From Eudorina sp. 2006-703-Eu-15 (Eukaryota; Chlorophyta; Chlorophyceae; Chlamydomonadales; Volvocaceae), in assembly GCA_003117195.1 (NCBI GenBank), contig BDSI01000080.1:310001-374000 (forward strand): a stretch of 64,000 bases of DNA, written 5' to 3'. Shown here piece by piece: positions 23,237-32,743 of the stretch. A program made the position numbers and the translations under genes. The stretch's first letter is position 1. Every line of letters starts with the position of its first letter. Under the pieces are notes generated by a model, which saw only the letters and a list, made by a program, of their open reading frames with translations, made no database searches and was not told the DNA's origin.

Positions 23237-23938
23237 TTATTGAAACGCGGCCGGAGGCCGCGCGATTTTTTAAGTTCAGTGGCCGGAAACCTTCAAATTT
23301 CATCATTTTTTGGGCACACCCCCTCAAGGACAAGGTATTGGAACTTGTTCATGAAACTCATGATTGCGCTCGATGTGTATTGTTTAGCCAAGCTCCAAAA
23401 GTTGTGGTCAATTGGATGGATTACAAGGTTTGACGAAGTCGCCACTACGCAACAGATCATCTCGAGACGCAGCAGGAAACGTTACCATCATATCGTCTAA
23501 TAGAATAATCAAAAATATAATAATAATGCACTTTTGCCTGCACCAATTCACTGCGGCGTACAATACGACAGATCGTGCACATATTGGGAGGCCTTGAAGG
23601 GAAAAGGTCACTGCGCCCCATCCACTCGCAAGCATGACAGGAAGGAAGATGATTCCGCACACAGGTCACGGGAATCAACTCCCATGCCCATGCTCGCCAC
23701 GGTTCATCCCACCTCGACCCATCCCTCCCTCGCGCGTGTTTCCGTACACTGTACGGCCGATGAATTTTCAAGGGCAAGAGCATGTGGTGCAGGTTGGTAT
23801 GTGCGTGCCGTACAAGTCGCGGGGAGGGTTTCGTTACTGAGGCTAAGGGGCCACAGCAGTCATGGAATACGTTCAGCACATAGGCCCCCACCCCCACGTT
23901 CACAGCACCGCTCGCTCCCTCGCGCGTGTTTCCGTACA
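23237..23938. repeat. Left direct repeat of the transposon-like locus
   Basis: Begins TTATTGAAACGCGGCCGG and matches 29361 onward almost base for base. It includes a GC-rich hairpin (GCGGCCGGAGGCCGC), an ATG-bearing frame on the minus strand and the first 190-bp tandem units. Confidence 0.85.
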
Positions 23939-24571
23939 CTGTACGGCCGATGAATTTTCAAGGGCAAGAGCATGTGGTGCAGGTTGGTATGTGCGTGCCG
24001 TACAAGTCGCGGCGAGGGTTTCGTTACTGACCACAGCAGTCATGGAATACGTTCAGCACATAGGCCCCCACCCCCACGTTCACAGCACCGCTCGCTCCCT
24101 CGCGCGTGTTTCCGTACACTGTACGGCCGATGAATTTTCAAGGGCAAGAGCATGTGGTGCAGGTTGGTATGTGCGTGCCGTACAAGTCGCGGCGAGGGTT
24201 TCGTTACTGAGGCTAAGGGGCCACAGCAGTCATGGAATACGTTCAGCACATAGGCCCCCACCCCCATGTTCACAGCACCGCTCGCTCCCTCGCGCGTGTT
24301 TCCGTACACTGTACGGCCGATGAATTTTCAAGGGCAAGAGCATGTGGTGCAGGTTGGTATGTGCGTGCCGTACAAGTCGCGGGGAGGGTTTCGTTACTGA
24401 GGCTAAGGGGCCACAGCAGTCATGGAATACGTTCAGCACATAGGCCCCCACCCCCACGTTCACAGCACCGCTCGCTCCCTCGCGCGTGTTTCCGTACACT
24501 GTACGGCCGATGAATTTTCAAGGGCAAGAGCATGTGGTGCAGGTTGGTATGTGCGTGCCGTACAAGTCGCG
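23731..24571. repeat. 190-bp tandem repeat array, about 4.5 copies
   Basis: Units start at 23731, 23921, 24101, 24291 and 24481. The second unit is 180 bp because it lacks GGCTAAGGGG. Each unit contains the interrupted palindrome CCGTACACTGTACGG. The right direct repeat has equivalent units at 29855 and 30045. Frames within the array are repeat shadows. Confidence 0.9.
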
Positions 24572-24969
24572 GTTCATTCAGAGATATTATTGGGAAGCTT
24601 ACACTGTAGCATTTCAGCGGAGGATGTTCCCCACTGGAGATTCATTCTGGACACCACAGTACTATGCCAAACATACCGAGACTCTAAGAGACTCGGGTGT
24701 CTTCCAATGCAGTTGGCGACAATCTATACACGCGCATGAATGCTTCCCAACCTGGTACGGTATCCACCTCTTGCCTGGCCGACCACTCAAGAGTGCTGCT
24801 ACATGGGACAACCGTTGAGGCACGTGAAAACGCCAGCTACCCCGGACCGGTCTCATCTCCCACACAGAGTACAAGAATGCAGAAAGTTTGACAGGAGAAA
24901 GCAAGGTCAAAGTCCTTCAATAAACCCTTCCCTCTGAAGGTTCACTAAGGACCTCTGCAGGGACGCGCG
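24572..24969. other. 3' flank of the transposase-like gene
   Basis: Unique sequence between the 190-bp array and the stop of the minus-strand gene. Likely 3' UTR. No gene seen. Confidence 0.4.
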
Positions 24970-25391
24970 TCATCTGCCCTTCTTCTTGCCCTTCTTCTTG
25001 GGTACATGCCTAGTCTGGCTCAGGTCCACCACCTGCTGCGGGTACGTGCTCGTGCAAAGCGTGCAGTACCCCTTCTCATCAACCTCGATTCTCCGCTTCT
25101 GTTCCTTTGAGCATGGAGCGCACTGCGACTTGCACTCCTTACTAGCCATCCAGTGGTGCTCAAACGGCCATCCACGCCTGAAGCACAAGTCACATTGCTT
25201 CTGACCCGTCGGTCCTTTCGGGCCTGTCTTGTTTTTCTTTGCTCCACTCGACTCCAAGGCAGCCTGTTGCCGCTTCCTTCCAGTAAGCTGCTGTGCTGAT
25301 ACGCCAGTGGCGGATGCTGGGGGATTTGCCCACAACGGTGGCGCCGCCGAGCCTCCCATATAATACTGTGACTGCATAAGCGTCCCCAGAC

Positions 25392-27787
25392 CGGCCATCC
25401 CTAGCCCTGACCCGCCGAAATGCTGCGGCCCGACGCCCAGGCTCCCGGACGCTGCGGCGTCGCCGTGCCGCTGGACGGGAGTACCCAACGGCACGGGCAG
25501 GGGCGTTGGTTGCAGCTGCAGATGCGGCCCTGGCGGCGGCCCTTGCTGCGTCGGCGCCGCGCCCGCCTGGCGCTGCCCCTCCCAAGCAGCGCCGCCGTCG
25601 CTCGGGGCCCTGGCGGCAGCGTCCCATGACCGGCCATCCCTAGCCCTGACCCGCCGAAATGCTGCGGCCTGACGCCCAGGCTCCCGGACGCTGCGGCGTC
25701 GCCGTGCCGCTGGACGGGAGTACCCAACGGCACGGGCAGGGGCGTTGGTAGCAGCTGCAGATGCGGCCCTGGCGGCGGCCCTTGCTGCGTCGGCGCCGCG
25801 CCCGCCTGGCGCTGCCCCTCCCAAGCAGCGCCGCCGTCGCTCGGGGGCCCTGGTGGCAGCGTCCCATGACCGGCCATCCCTAGCCCTGACCCGCCGAAAT
25901 GCTGCGGCCCGACGCCCAGGCTCCCGGACGCTGCGGCGTCGCCGTGCCGCTGGACGGGAGTACCCAACGGCACGGGCAGGGGCGTTGGTAGCAGCTGCAG
26001 ATGCGGCCCTGGCGGCGGCCCTTGCTGCGTCGGCGCCGCGCCCGCCTGGCGCTGCCCCTCCCAAGCAGCGCCGCCGTCGCTCGGGGCCCTGGTGGCAGCG
26101 TCCCATGACCGGCCATCCCTAGCCCTGACCCGCCGAAATGCTGCGGCCCGACGCCCAGGCTCCCGGACGCTGCGGCGTCGCCGTGCCGCTGGACGGGAGT
26201 ACCCAACGGCACGGGCAGGGGCGTTGGTTGCAGCTGCAGATGCGGCCCTGGCGGCGGCCCTTGCTGCGTCGGCGCCGCGCCCGCCTGGCGCTGCCCCTCC
26301 CAAGCAGCGCCGCCGTCGCTCGGGGGCCCTGGCGGCAGCGTCCCATGACCGGCCATCCCTAGCCCTGACCCGCCGAAATGCTGCGGCCCGACGCCCAGGC
26401 TCCCGGACGCTGCGGCGTCGCCGTGCCGCTGGACGGGAGTACCCAACGGCACGGGCAGGGGCGTTGGTTGCAGCTGCAGATGCGGCCCTGGCGGCGGCCC
26501 TTGCTGCGTCGGCGCCGCGCCCGCCTGGCGCTGCCCCTCCCAAGCAGCGCCGCCGTCGCTCGGGGCCCTGGCGGCAGCGTCCCATGACCGGCCATCCCTA
26601 GCCCTGACCCGCCGAAATGCTGCGGCCCGACGCCCAGGCTCCCGGACGCTGCGGCGTCGCCGTGCCGTCGGACGGGAGTACCCAACGGCACGGGCAGGGG
26701 CGTTGGTAGCAGCTGCAGATGCGGCCCTGGCGGCGGCCCTTGCTGCGTCGGCGCCGCGCCCGCCTGGCGCTGCCCCTCCCAAGCAGCGCCGCCGTCGCTC
26801 GGGGGCCCTGGCGGCAGCGTCCCATGACCGGCCATCCCTAGCCCTGACCCGCCGAAATGCTGCGGCCCGACGCCCAGGCTCCCGGACGCTGCGGCGTCGC
26901 CGTGCCGCTGGACGGGAGTACCCAACGGCACGGGCAGGGGCGTTGGTTGCAGCTGCAGATGCGGCCCTGGCGGCGGCCCTTGCTGCGTCGGCGCCGCGCC
27001 CGCCTGGCGCTGCCCCTCCCAAGCAGCGCCGCCGTCGCTCGGGGGCCCTGGCGGCAGCGTCCCATGACCGGCCATCCCTAGCCCTGACCCGCCGAAATGC
27101 TGCGGCCCGACGCCCAGGCTCCCGGACGCTGCGGCGTCGCCGTGCCGCTGGACGGGAGTACCCAACGGCACGGGCAGGGGCGTTGGTAGCAGCTGCAGAT
27201 GCGGCCCTGGCGGCGGCCCTTGCTGCGTCGGCGCCGCGCCCGCCTGGCGCTGCCCCTCCCAAGCAGCGCCGCCGTCGCTCGGGGCCCTGGTGGCAGCGTC
27301 CCATGACCGGCCATCCCTAGCCCTGACCCGCCGAAATGCTGCGGCCCGACGCCCAGGCTCCCGGACGCTGCGGCGTCGCCGTGCCGCTGGACGGGAGTAC
27401 CCAACGGCACGGGCAGGGGCGTTGGTTGCAGCTGCAGATGCGGCCCTGGCGGCGGCCCTTGCTGCGTCGGCGCCGCGCCCGCCTGGCGCTGCCCCTCCCA
27501 AGCAGCGCCGCCGTCGCTCGGGGGCCCTGGCGGCAGCGTCCCATGACCGGCCATCCCTAGCCCTGACCCGCCGAAATGCTGCGGCCCGACGCCCAGGCTC
27601 CCGGACGCTGCGGCGTCGCCGTGCCGCTGGACGGGAGTACCCAACGGCACGGGCAGGGGCGTTGGTTGCAGCTGCAGATGCGGCCCTGGCGGCGGCCCTT
27701 GCTGCGTCGGCGCCGCGCCCGCCTGGCGCTGCCCCTCCCAAGCAGCGCCGCCGTCGCTCGGGGGCCCTGGCGGCAGCGTCCCATGAC
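25392..27787. repeat. 239/240-bp coding minisatellite, ten copies
   Basis: Copies start at 25392, 25631, 25871, 26110, 26350, 26589, 26829, 27069, 27308 and 27548. Six are 240 bp and four are 239 bp; the difference is CTCGGGGGCCC versus CTCGGGGCCC. On the minus strand 240 bp gives an open 80-residue repeat (SDGGAAWEGQRQAG...), and each 239-bp copy shifts the frame. The copies otherwise differ at only a few positions. Confidence 0.95.
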
Positions 27788-28436
27788 GATCAGTGACGAT
27801 CAGCTTGCGCCAGATCTCGTGTGTCTGCCCAGCGTTGTCGACATAAACCACCCGTATAGGCTGCAAGTAGTGTGCAGAATGCCAGTCCCAATCGTCACAC
27901 GAACACAATCAGAACAGTGCCTGGACAGCTCAAGCAACCTCACCTCCCCCACGTTGCGGCACCGGATGCTCAAGCGTCTGAGCTCGTGCCTGATCTCGTA
28001 GAGCGAGGTGGATGACACCTGTGAGCATGACAGGCCGGGCAAAACGTTTCACCATCTTCACGGAGCAATTTGCAATGGTCGAGCCCCGAAAGCATGGACA
28101 ACATGTGCAATTCCCTTGTCAACCACCCAGGAGATCTTACATGCCAGAATCCAAGCACCTCTGAGGCCCCGTTGAGCAACCACGCCGTCCCAATGATCGG
28201 CTTGGAGGTGGCGTCAGGTAGACGTATGCTCTTGGCGGGCTTGTGGCAGTGGTCGAATTTAATGACCCCGTGCTTGGCACCGGTGACGCACAACTGTTGT
28301 TGCGAGCACTTGCGCCGCTCAGCGCCACTGTTGAGGTACAGGCTGCTGAGGTAATGTCCATTAGCCGTACGCGCATCGGACAGCAAGCATGGCGGGAACG
28401 GAACCTTATCCAAGCCGCCGTCAACGCGTTCCCTGC

Positions 28437-29357
28437 CCTGCTGCGCAGGTGCCCCTGCCGTGCCTGCAGCCAAGCCGCCTCCGACGTGTCGCCCGCCCTG
28501 CTGCACGGTAGCCTCTGCCGGGCCTTCCGCTGAACCGCCGCCGCCGTGCCGCCCACCCTGCTGCGCAGGTGCCCCTGCCGTGCCTGCAGCCAAGCCGCCT
28601 CCGACGTGTCGCCCGCCCTGCTGCGCGGTAGCCTCTGCCGGGCCTTCCGCTGAACCGCCGCCGACGTGCCGCCCGCCCTGCTGCGTGGGTGCCCATCCCG
28701 GGCCTTCCGCTGAACCGCCGGCGTGTTCCCTGCCCTGATCCGCGGGTGCTCCTGCCGGGCCTGCCGCCACGCCGCCGCCAGCGTGTTCCCTGCCCTGCTC
28801 CGCGGGTGCCCCTGCCGTGCCTGCCGCCAAGCCGCCACCGGCGCAGTGGGCGCCCTGCTTCACCAACCCCTTGTCGCGTCGTAACCACTTATCCAAAAAG
28901 GAGCGGCCAGCTGATATTGAAGCCTTCGCCAGCGAGCTGACTCCATGCCGCCCGCCCTGCTGCGCAGGTGCCCCTGCCGTGCCTGCAGCCAAGCCGCCTC
29001 GGACGTGCCGCCCGCCCTGCTGCGCGGTAGCCTCTGCCGGGCCTTCCGCTGAACCGCCGCCGCCGTGCCGCCCACCCTGCTGCGCAGGTGCCCCTCCCGG
29101 GCCTTCCGCTGAACCGCCGCCGCCGTGCCGCCCGCCCTGCTGCGCAGGTGCCCCTGCCGTGCCTGCAGCCAAGCCGCCTCCGACGTGCCGCCCGCCCTGC
29201 TGCGCGGTAGCCTCTGCCGGGCCTTCCGCTGAACCGCTTCCGACGTGCCGCCCGCCCTGCTGCGTGGTAGCCTCTGCCGGGCCTTCCGCTGAACCGCCGC
29301 CGCCGTGCCGCCCACCCTGCTGCGCAGGTGCCCCTCCCGGGCCTTCCGCTGAACCGC
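28437..29357. repeat. 60-bp coding minisatellite, about 14 copies with an insertion
   Basis: Units of the CTGCTGCGCAGGTGCCCCTG type encode 20 residues on the minus strand (GGRHVGGGLAAGTAGAPAQQ). The array is split at about 28850-28945 by unique sequence reading LAKASISAGRSFLDKWLRR. Copy variants alternate between two sub-types (LAAGTAGAPAQQ and SAEGPAEATAQQ), suggesting a 120-bp higher-order unit. Confidence 0.9.
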
Positions 29358-29360
29358 CTA

Positions 29361-30068
29361 TTATTGAAACGCGGCCGGAGGCCGCGCGATTTTTTAAGTT
29401 CAGTGGCCGGAAACCTTCAAATTTCATCATTTTTTGGGCACACCCCCTCAAGGACAAGGTATTGGAACTTGTTCATGAAACTCATGATTGCGCTCGATGT
29501 GTATTGTTTAGCCAAGCTCCAAAAGTTGTGGTCAATTGGATGGATTACAAGGTTTGACGAAGTCGCCACTACGCAACAGATCATCTCGAGACGCAGCAGG
29601 AAACGTTACCATCATATCGTCTAATAGAATAATCAAAAATATAATAATAATGCACTTTTGCCTGCACCAATTCACTGCGGCGTACAATACGACAGATCGT
29701 GCACATATTGGGAGGCCTTGAAGGGAAAAGGTCACTGCGCCCCATCCACTCGCAAGCATGACAGGAAGGAAGATGATTCCGCACACAGGTCACGGGAATC
29801 AACTCCCATGCCCATGCTCGCCACGGTTCATCCCACCTCGACCCATCCCTCCCTCGCGCGTGTTTCCGTACACTGTACGGCCGATGAATTTTCAAGGGCA
29901 AGAGCATGTGGTGCAGGTTGGTATGTGCGTGCCGTACAAGTCGCGGGGAGGGTTTCGTTACTGAGGCTAAGGGGCCACAGCAGTCATGGAATACGTTCAG
30001 CACATAGGCCCCCACCCCCACGTTCACAGCACCGCTCGCTCCCTCGCGCGTGTTTCCGTACACTGTGC
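29361..30068. repeat. Right direct repeat of the transposon-like locus
   Basis: Matches 23237-23938 nearly perfectly. It ends where the second 190-bp unit degenerates (ACTGTGCGGCCCGGGTTGAT instead of ACTGTACGGCC). It contains the proposed start codon (29428-29430) of the internal minus-strand gene. Confidence 0.85.
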
Positions 30069-30604
30069 GGCCCGGGTTGATTCCGCACACCCCGAAACTG
30101 CGCTTCAGCAATACAAGATATGAAGATATGTTCATTTGAAATTGTTTCGGGTGCCATCAAGCCTTCTATCTGTAGAATCGTACGGGTCCGAATCCTCTAT
30201 AAGATCCACATGGAGTCACTGTTATAGCCTCAGCAGTGCATATCGTCAAAATGTTGTTACAGAGCGCGGTCATGGATTTTTTCTCAAACTGAAGAGCGCG
30301 TCAATTGTCAACAACGTCAACATTATCATTTGCGCGGGAGGCGTGCACTTGCAGTCGTTTCGAGCAATTTCATGGCGCACCTTCAGCAGGAGACTCGGCT
30401 CGCCAACGAGTGGCGGTCATGTCGGGGCAGCTGGGTCCATGGGGCCCGCTCGAAACCCTTGCTACCAGTCCGGTAAGATTTCGCGAGGCTTGCTTGTTAA
30501 GCATCGCCTGTTGTGTATATGGCTCGTAATTACAACTGCCTTGAACCTCGTCAACTTCCGTTACGGTGCTGCTTCGCAGCCGCGCGGCAAGCTTGGGCTC
30601 AGCG
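30069..30604. other. Upstream region of the cupin gene
   Basis: AT-richer unique sequence carrying the presumed promoter and 5' UTR of the plus-strand cupin gene. No separate gene is supported. Confidence 0.4.
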
Positions 30605-32743
30605 ATGGAGCAAAGCAATTCTCCATTTGGCGGAGCCATTGTGACTAAGCTAGCAGGCAGCGCAAAATTAGTCAAGGGCGAGCATCATGTCGTTCCGCTA
30701 CTTGGACCTGGCCCCGGCAAAGGAATCGAGTTGCCTTTCGGAGCCTCCTTGGATCTCGTCCGGCGGTGTAAATCAGAGGTGGTGCGCGCGTCCACAGCTG
30801 CTGCTACGTGCACCGCTTGCAACAGTTCCGGTACTTCGATGGACGACAACGCCTCCGCGGCAAGCCCCCGCATGTTGGACGTGCTTTACGTCCTCGCGGG
30901 AAGTGGAATTGTCACATCCGTCGATGGCACAGTCCGCCAGCTGCATGCCGGTGACAGCCTCGTCACATGGCACAACACTTGCGAGGTGCATTCCGTGTCG
31001 CCGGACGACCAGCCTCCCGCGGTGCTTAAGTTCCACTTCCCCGCCAGCGTGCTCATGCTGGCTCCAGGGGCGGTCGCCGCACCCTCCCCAAGCCACGCCG
31101 AGCTGCAGGTCTTGGTCAACGAGTGTCAAGGCGGCTCCTACGACGGCGAGCTGTCGCCGCAGGAGGCCGCGAACATGCTCAGCGGCGTGCAGGATCGCGC
31201 CTCCCGGGCCATCTCCCACCTGTACGGACAACCGCAGGAGGGGGAGCTCGCCGAAGCCGAAGCAGCGGGACACGACCAGCCGCCCGCCGCCGCAGTCCCA
31301 GCCGGCGCTGCCCCCGCCTCATCCATCAACAACATCCTCCCCGTCGGTCCCTTCCTACGGCGCCTGCTGCAGCACGCCACGGGTCCCGCAGTCGGCGGCG
31401 TGCGGCGGTTGCAGTCCGCTTGGTTGCGGAGAGGAGGGTCGCAGCCGCCCGGCGCCTCTGCTGCGGCCGAGGCCGCGGCCTCTGACGGGACGGGGCAGCT
31501 GCAGGCACGCGCCCGTTGCGGCGGCTCGCCGCTGGAGGTGGAGGGCCGCAGCAGCAGCGGCTCGCAGGCCGCGTCGGGGTGCGTGCTGCTGCAGCGCGCC
31601 CTGGAGGAGTTCAAGGCCTTCCGCTTCCCCCGCCAGACCAACCGACTGGTGAGTGCTGATACCCGTGCCCCGCCCTCCTCACCACCTTTCCTCCTCACCA
31701 CCTTTCTCCTCAGCACTTTTCCTCCTCACCACTCACCACATTTCCTCCCGCGCCACCCGTCCTCCCGCCCGCCCGCCCGCCCGGACGGCCCGGACGGTCA
31801 GGCCTTCGTGTTCGACCCCGCCGAGCTGGGCCTGTCGCTGTCCTTCGGCGTGGAGGTGTTTGAGCCCGGCCACCACACCCCGCTGCACATCCACAAGGCC
31901 GCCCACGAGCTCTTCTTCGTGCTGGCGGGGGAGGGGGTGGCCTTCTGCAACGGCCAGCGCTTCACCGTGCGCGCCGGCGACTGCGTGGTGTTCCCGCCGC
32001 GGGCCGTGCACGGCATCGACAACACGACGGGCTCCCGGCTGTACTGCCTGCAGCTTATGACGCCCAATGAGGCCTTTGTGGAGCACGTCCAGTCGGGGGA
32101 GCCGATCGGTCGCCTGGACGACGAGGTAGGGCGCAGGGCGGGGAAGGCGTGGAACGATGCCGAGGGGGAGGGGGAAGGGTACAGGAAATCCAAACATGTT
32201 CAAACTGCGCTGTGAGGGGGAAGGGGCACGGGGGACGGGGAAAGGAGAGAGCGAGTGCGCAGACGAATTATGGAGAGGGCCGGTGATGGAACGATTTTGC
32301 GAGAGAGGGCGTGCGAGGCAGGCGGCGGACGCGGGGCTCCCTGCAGAGGCAGTTCCGAAACAAACAGCCCGGAGGGCGGCCGCGAGGAGAGCGACCGCCC
32401 TGGAAGTCGGGGGGCCGGGGTGGCTGGGGGAGGAGGGAGAGGGAGGAGGGTGCGGGGCTGTGGTGGCGGGCGCCCGCCCTGGGCCTGGGGAGGGGGGTGG
32501 TGACCGGTGGGGTAGGCCCCTTGGGCCCGCGGTGTGACGTACGAGGCTTCAGTTCCTAACAGGCAAAGACGCGGGTGGCTGGGCGTGTAGATTCGGGCGC
32601 GCGAGTATGCCGCTGCCGCGGACAGACACCCGGGGAACCAGTTGAAGGCGGGCTCCGCGGCTACTCTTGCCGTACGTGCGACCCAACGCGCCCTCCGCAC
32701 TGACCCGCAGGATTTGTGCAACCTCACCTCTCGCCACTGCTGA
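30605..32743 (+). CDS. Bicupin (two cupin domains) protein
   Basis: Three exons: 30605-31648, 31802-32125 and 32711-32743. Introns are GTGAGT...GTCAG and GTAGGG...CGCAG, and the frame is continuous for 466 residues. The second cupin (about residues 349-450) has both conserved motifs: PGHHTPLHIHKAAHELFFVL, with the HxH...E metal-ligand pattern, and AGDCVVFPPRAVHGIDN. The first cupin (about 90-160, VLYVLAGSGIV...LHAGDSLVTWH) lacks a clear HxH and may not bind metal. An Ala/Gln-rich linker of about 170 residues separates them. Substrate and location are unknown; cupins include oxygenases, isomerases and storage proteins. The first in-frame ATG is at 30605. The short last exon (DLCNLTSRHC) is supported by phase and an acceptor only. 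Confidence 0.8.

Larger units (their letters stand above)
24970..29430 (-). pseudogene. DDE-transposase-like gene with two coding minisatellites and Cys-rich tail, frame disrupted
   Basis: Reading from the ATG at 29428-29430 (MMKFEGFRPLN): a 20-residue repeat block (RHVGGGLAAGTAGAPAQQ type) coded by a 60-bp minisatellite; then IKFDHCHKPAKSIRLPD...IIGTAWLLNGASEVLGFWH; FCPACHAH; TSLYEIRHELRRL...CRNVGE; a likely intron 27861-27943 (GAG|GTGAGG to TTGCAG); PIRVVYVDNAGQTHEIWRK; ten 80-residue repeats; and a Cys/His tail (CDLCFRRGW...HHWMASKECKSQCAPC...YCTLC) ending KKKGKKKGR. FDHCHK and VVYVDN resemble the first two acidic motifs of DDE transposases with DHTxK...YTDN signatures; this is from remembered family patterns, so the assignment is moderate. 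The frame shifts near FCPACHAH and at four G-run variants in the minisatellite, so one continuous protein is not readable here. Confidence 0.5.
23237..30068 (-). mobile_element. Transposon-like locus bounded by about 0.7-kb direct repeats
   Basis: Two near-identical direct repeats (23237-23938 and 29361-30062 or a few bases more, offset 6124 bp) flank a minus-strand coding region. It has DDE-transposase-like motifs, two coding minisatellites and a Cys-rich tail. The coding start lies inside the right repeat, so that repeat would also carry the promoter. I see no reverse transcriptase, integrase or gag-like sequence and no target-site duplication outside the repeats. The layout looks LTR-like, but the enzyme looks like that of a DNA transposon. 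A nested or duplicated insertion is the main alternative. Confidence 0.5.

Noticed and set aside
23862..24513. Plus-strand repeated frames in the 190-bp array (EYVQHIGPHPHVHSTARSLA type)
   Set aside because: Created by repetition of the same unit, with no start context, splice sites or homology. The minus-strand frames are equally open.
27078..27908. Many long overlapping frames on both strands across the 239/240-bp array
   Set aside because: They are repeat shadows: the unit is open in most frames because of its composition. Only the minus frame linked by splice sites to the core and tail was kept.
28437..29357. CRISPR array
   Set aside because: The 60-bp units are contiguous without unique spacers and are coding, in a eukaryotic genome.
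24970..29430. Assignment of the transposase-like gene to the KDZ superfamily
   Set aside because: Cys-rich segments recall KDZ-associated proteins, but I could not identify any KDZ-specific motif, so only a general DDE-like call is given.
23237..30068. LTR retrotransposon call
   Set aside because: The direct repeats fit, but no reverse transcriptase, RNase H, integrase or gag motifs are visible and no flanking target duplication was found.
30181..30200. GGGTCCGAATCCTC as a tRNA T-loop
   Set aside because: No matching acceptor stem, D-arm or anticodon arm could be folded around it. No tRNA gene was found elsewhere either.
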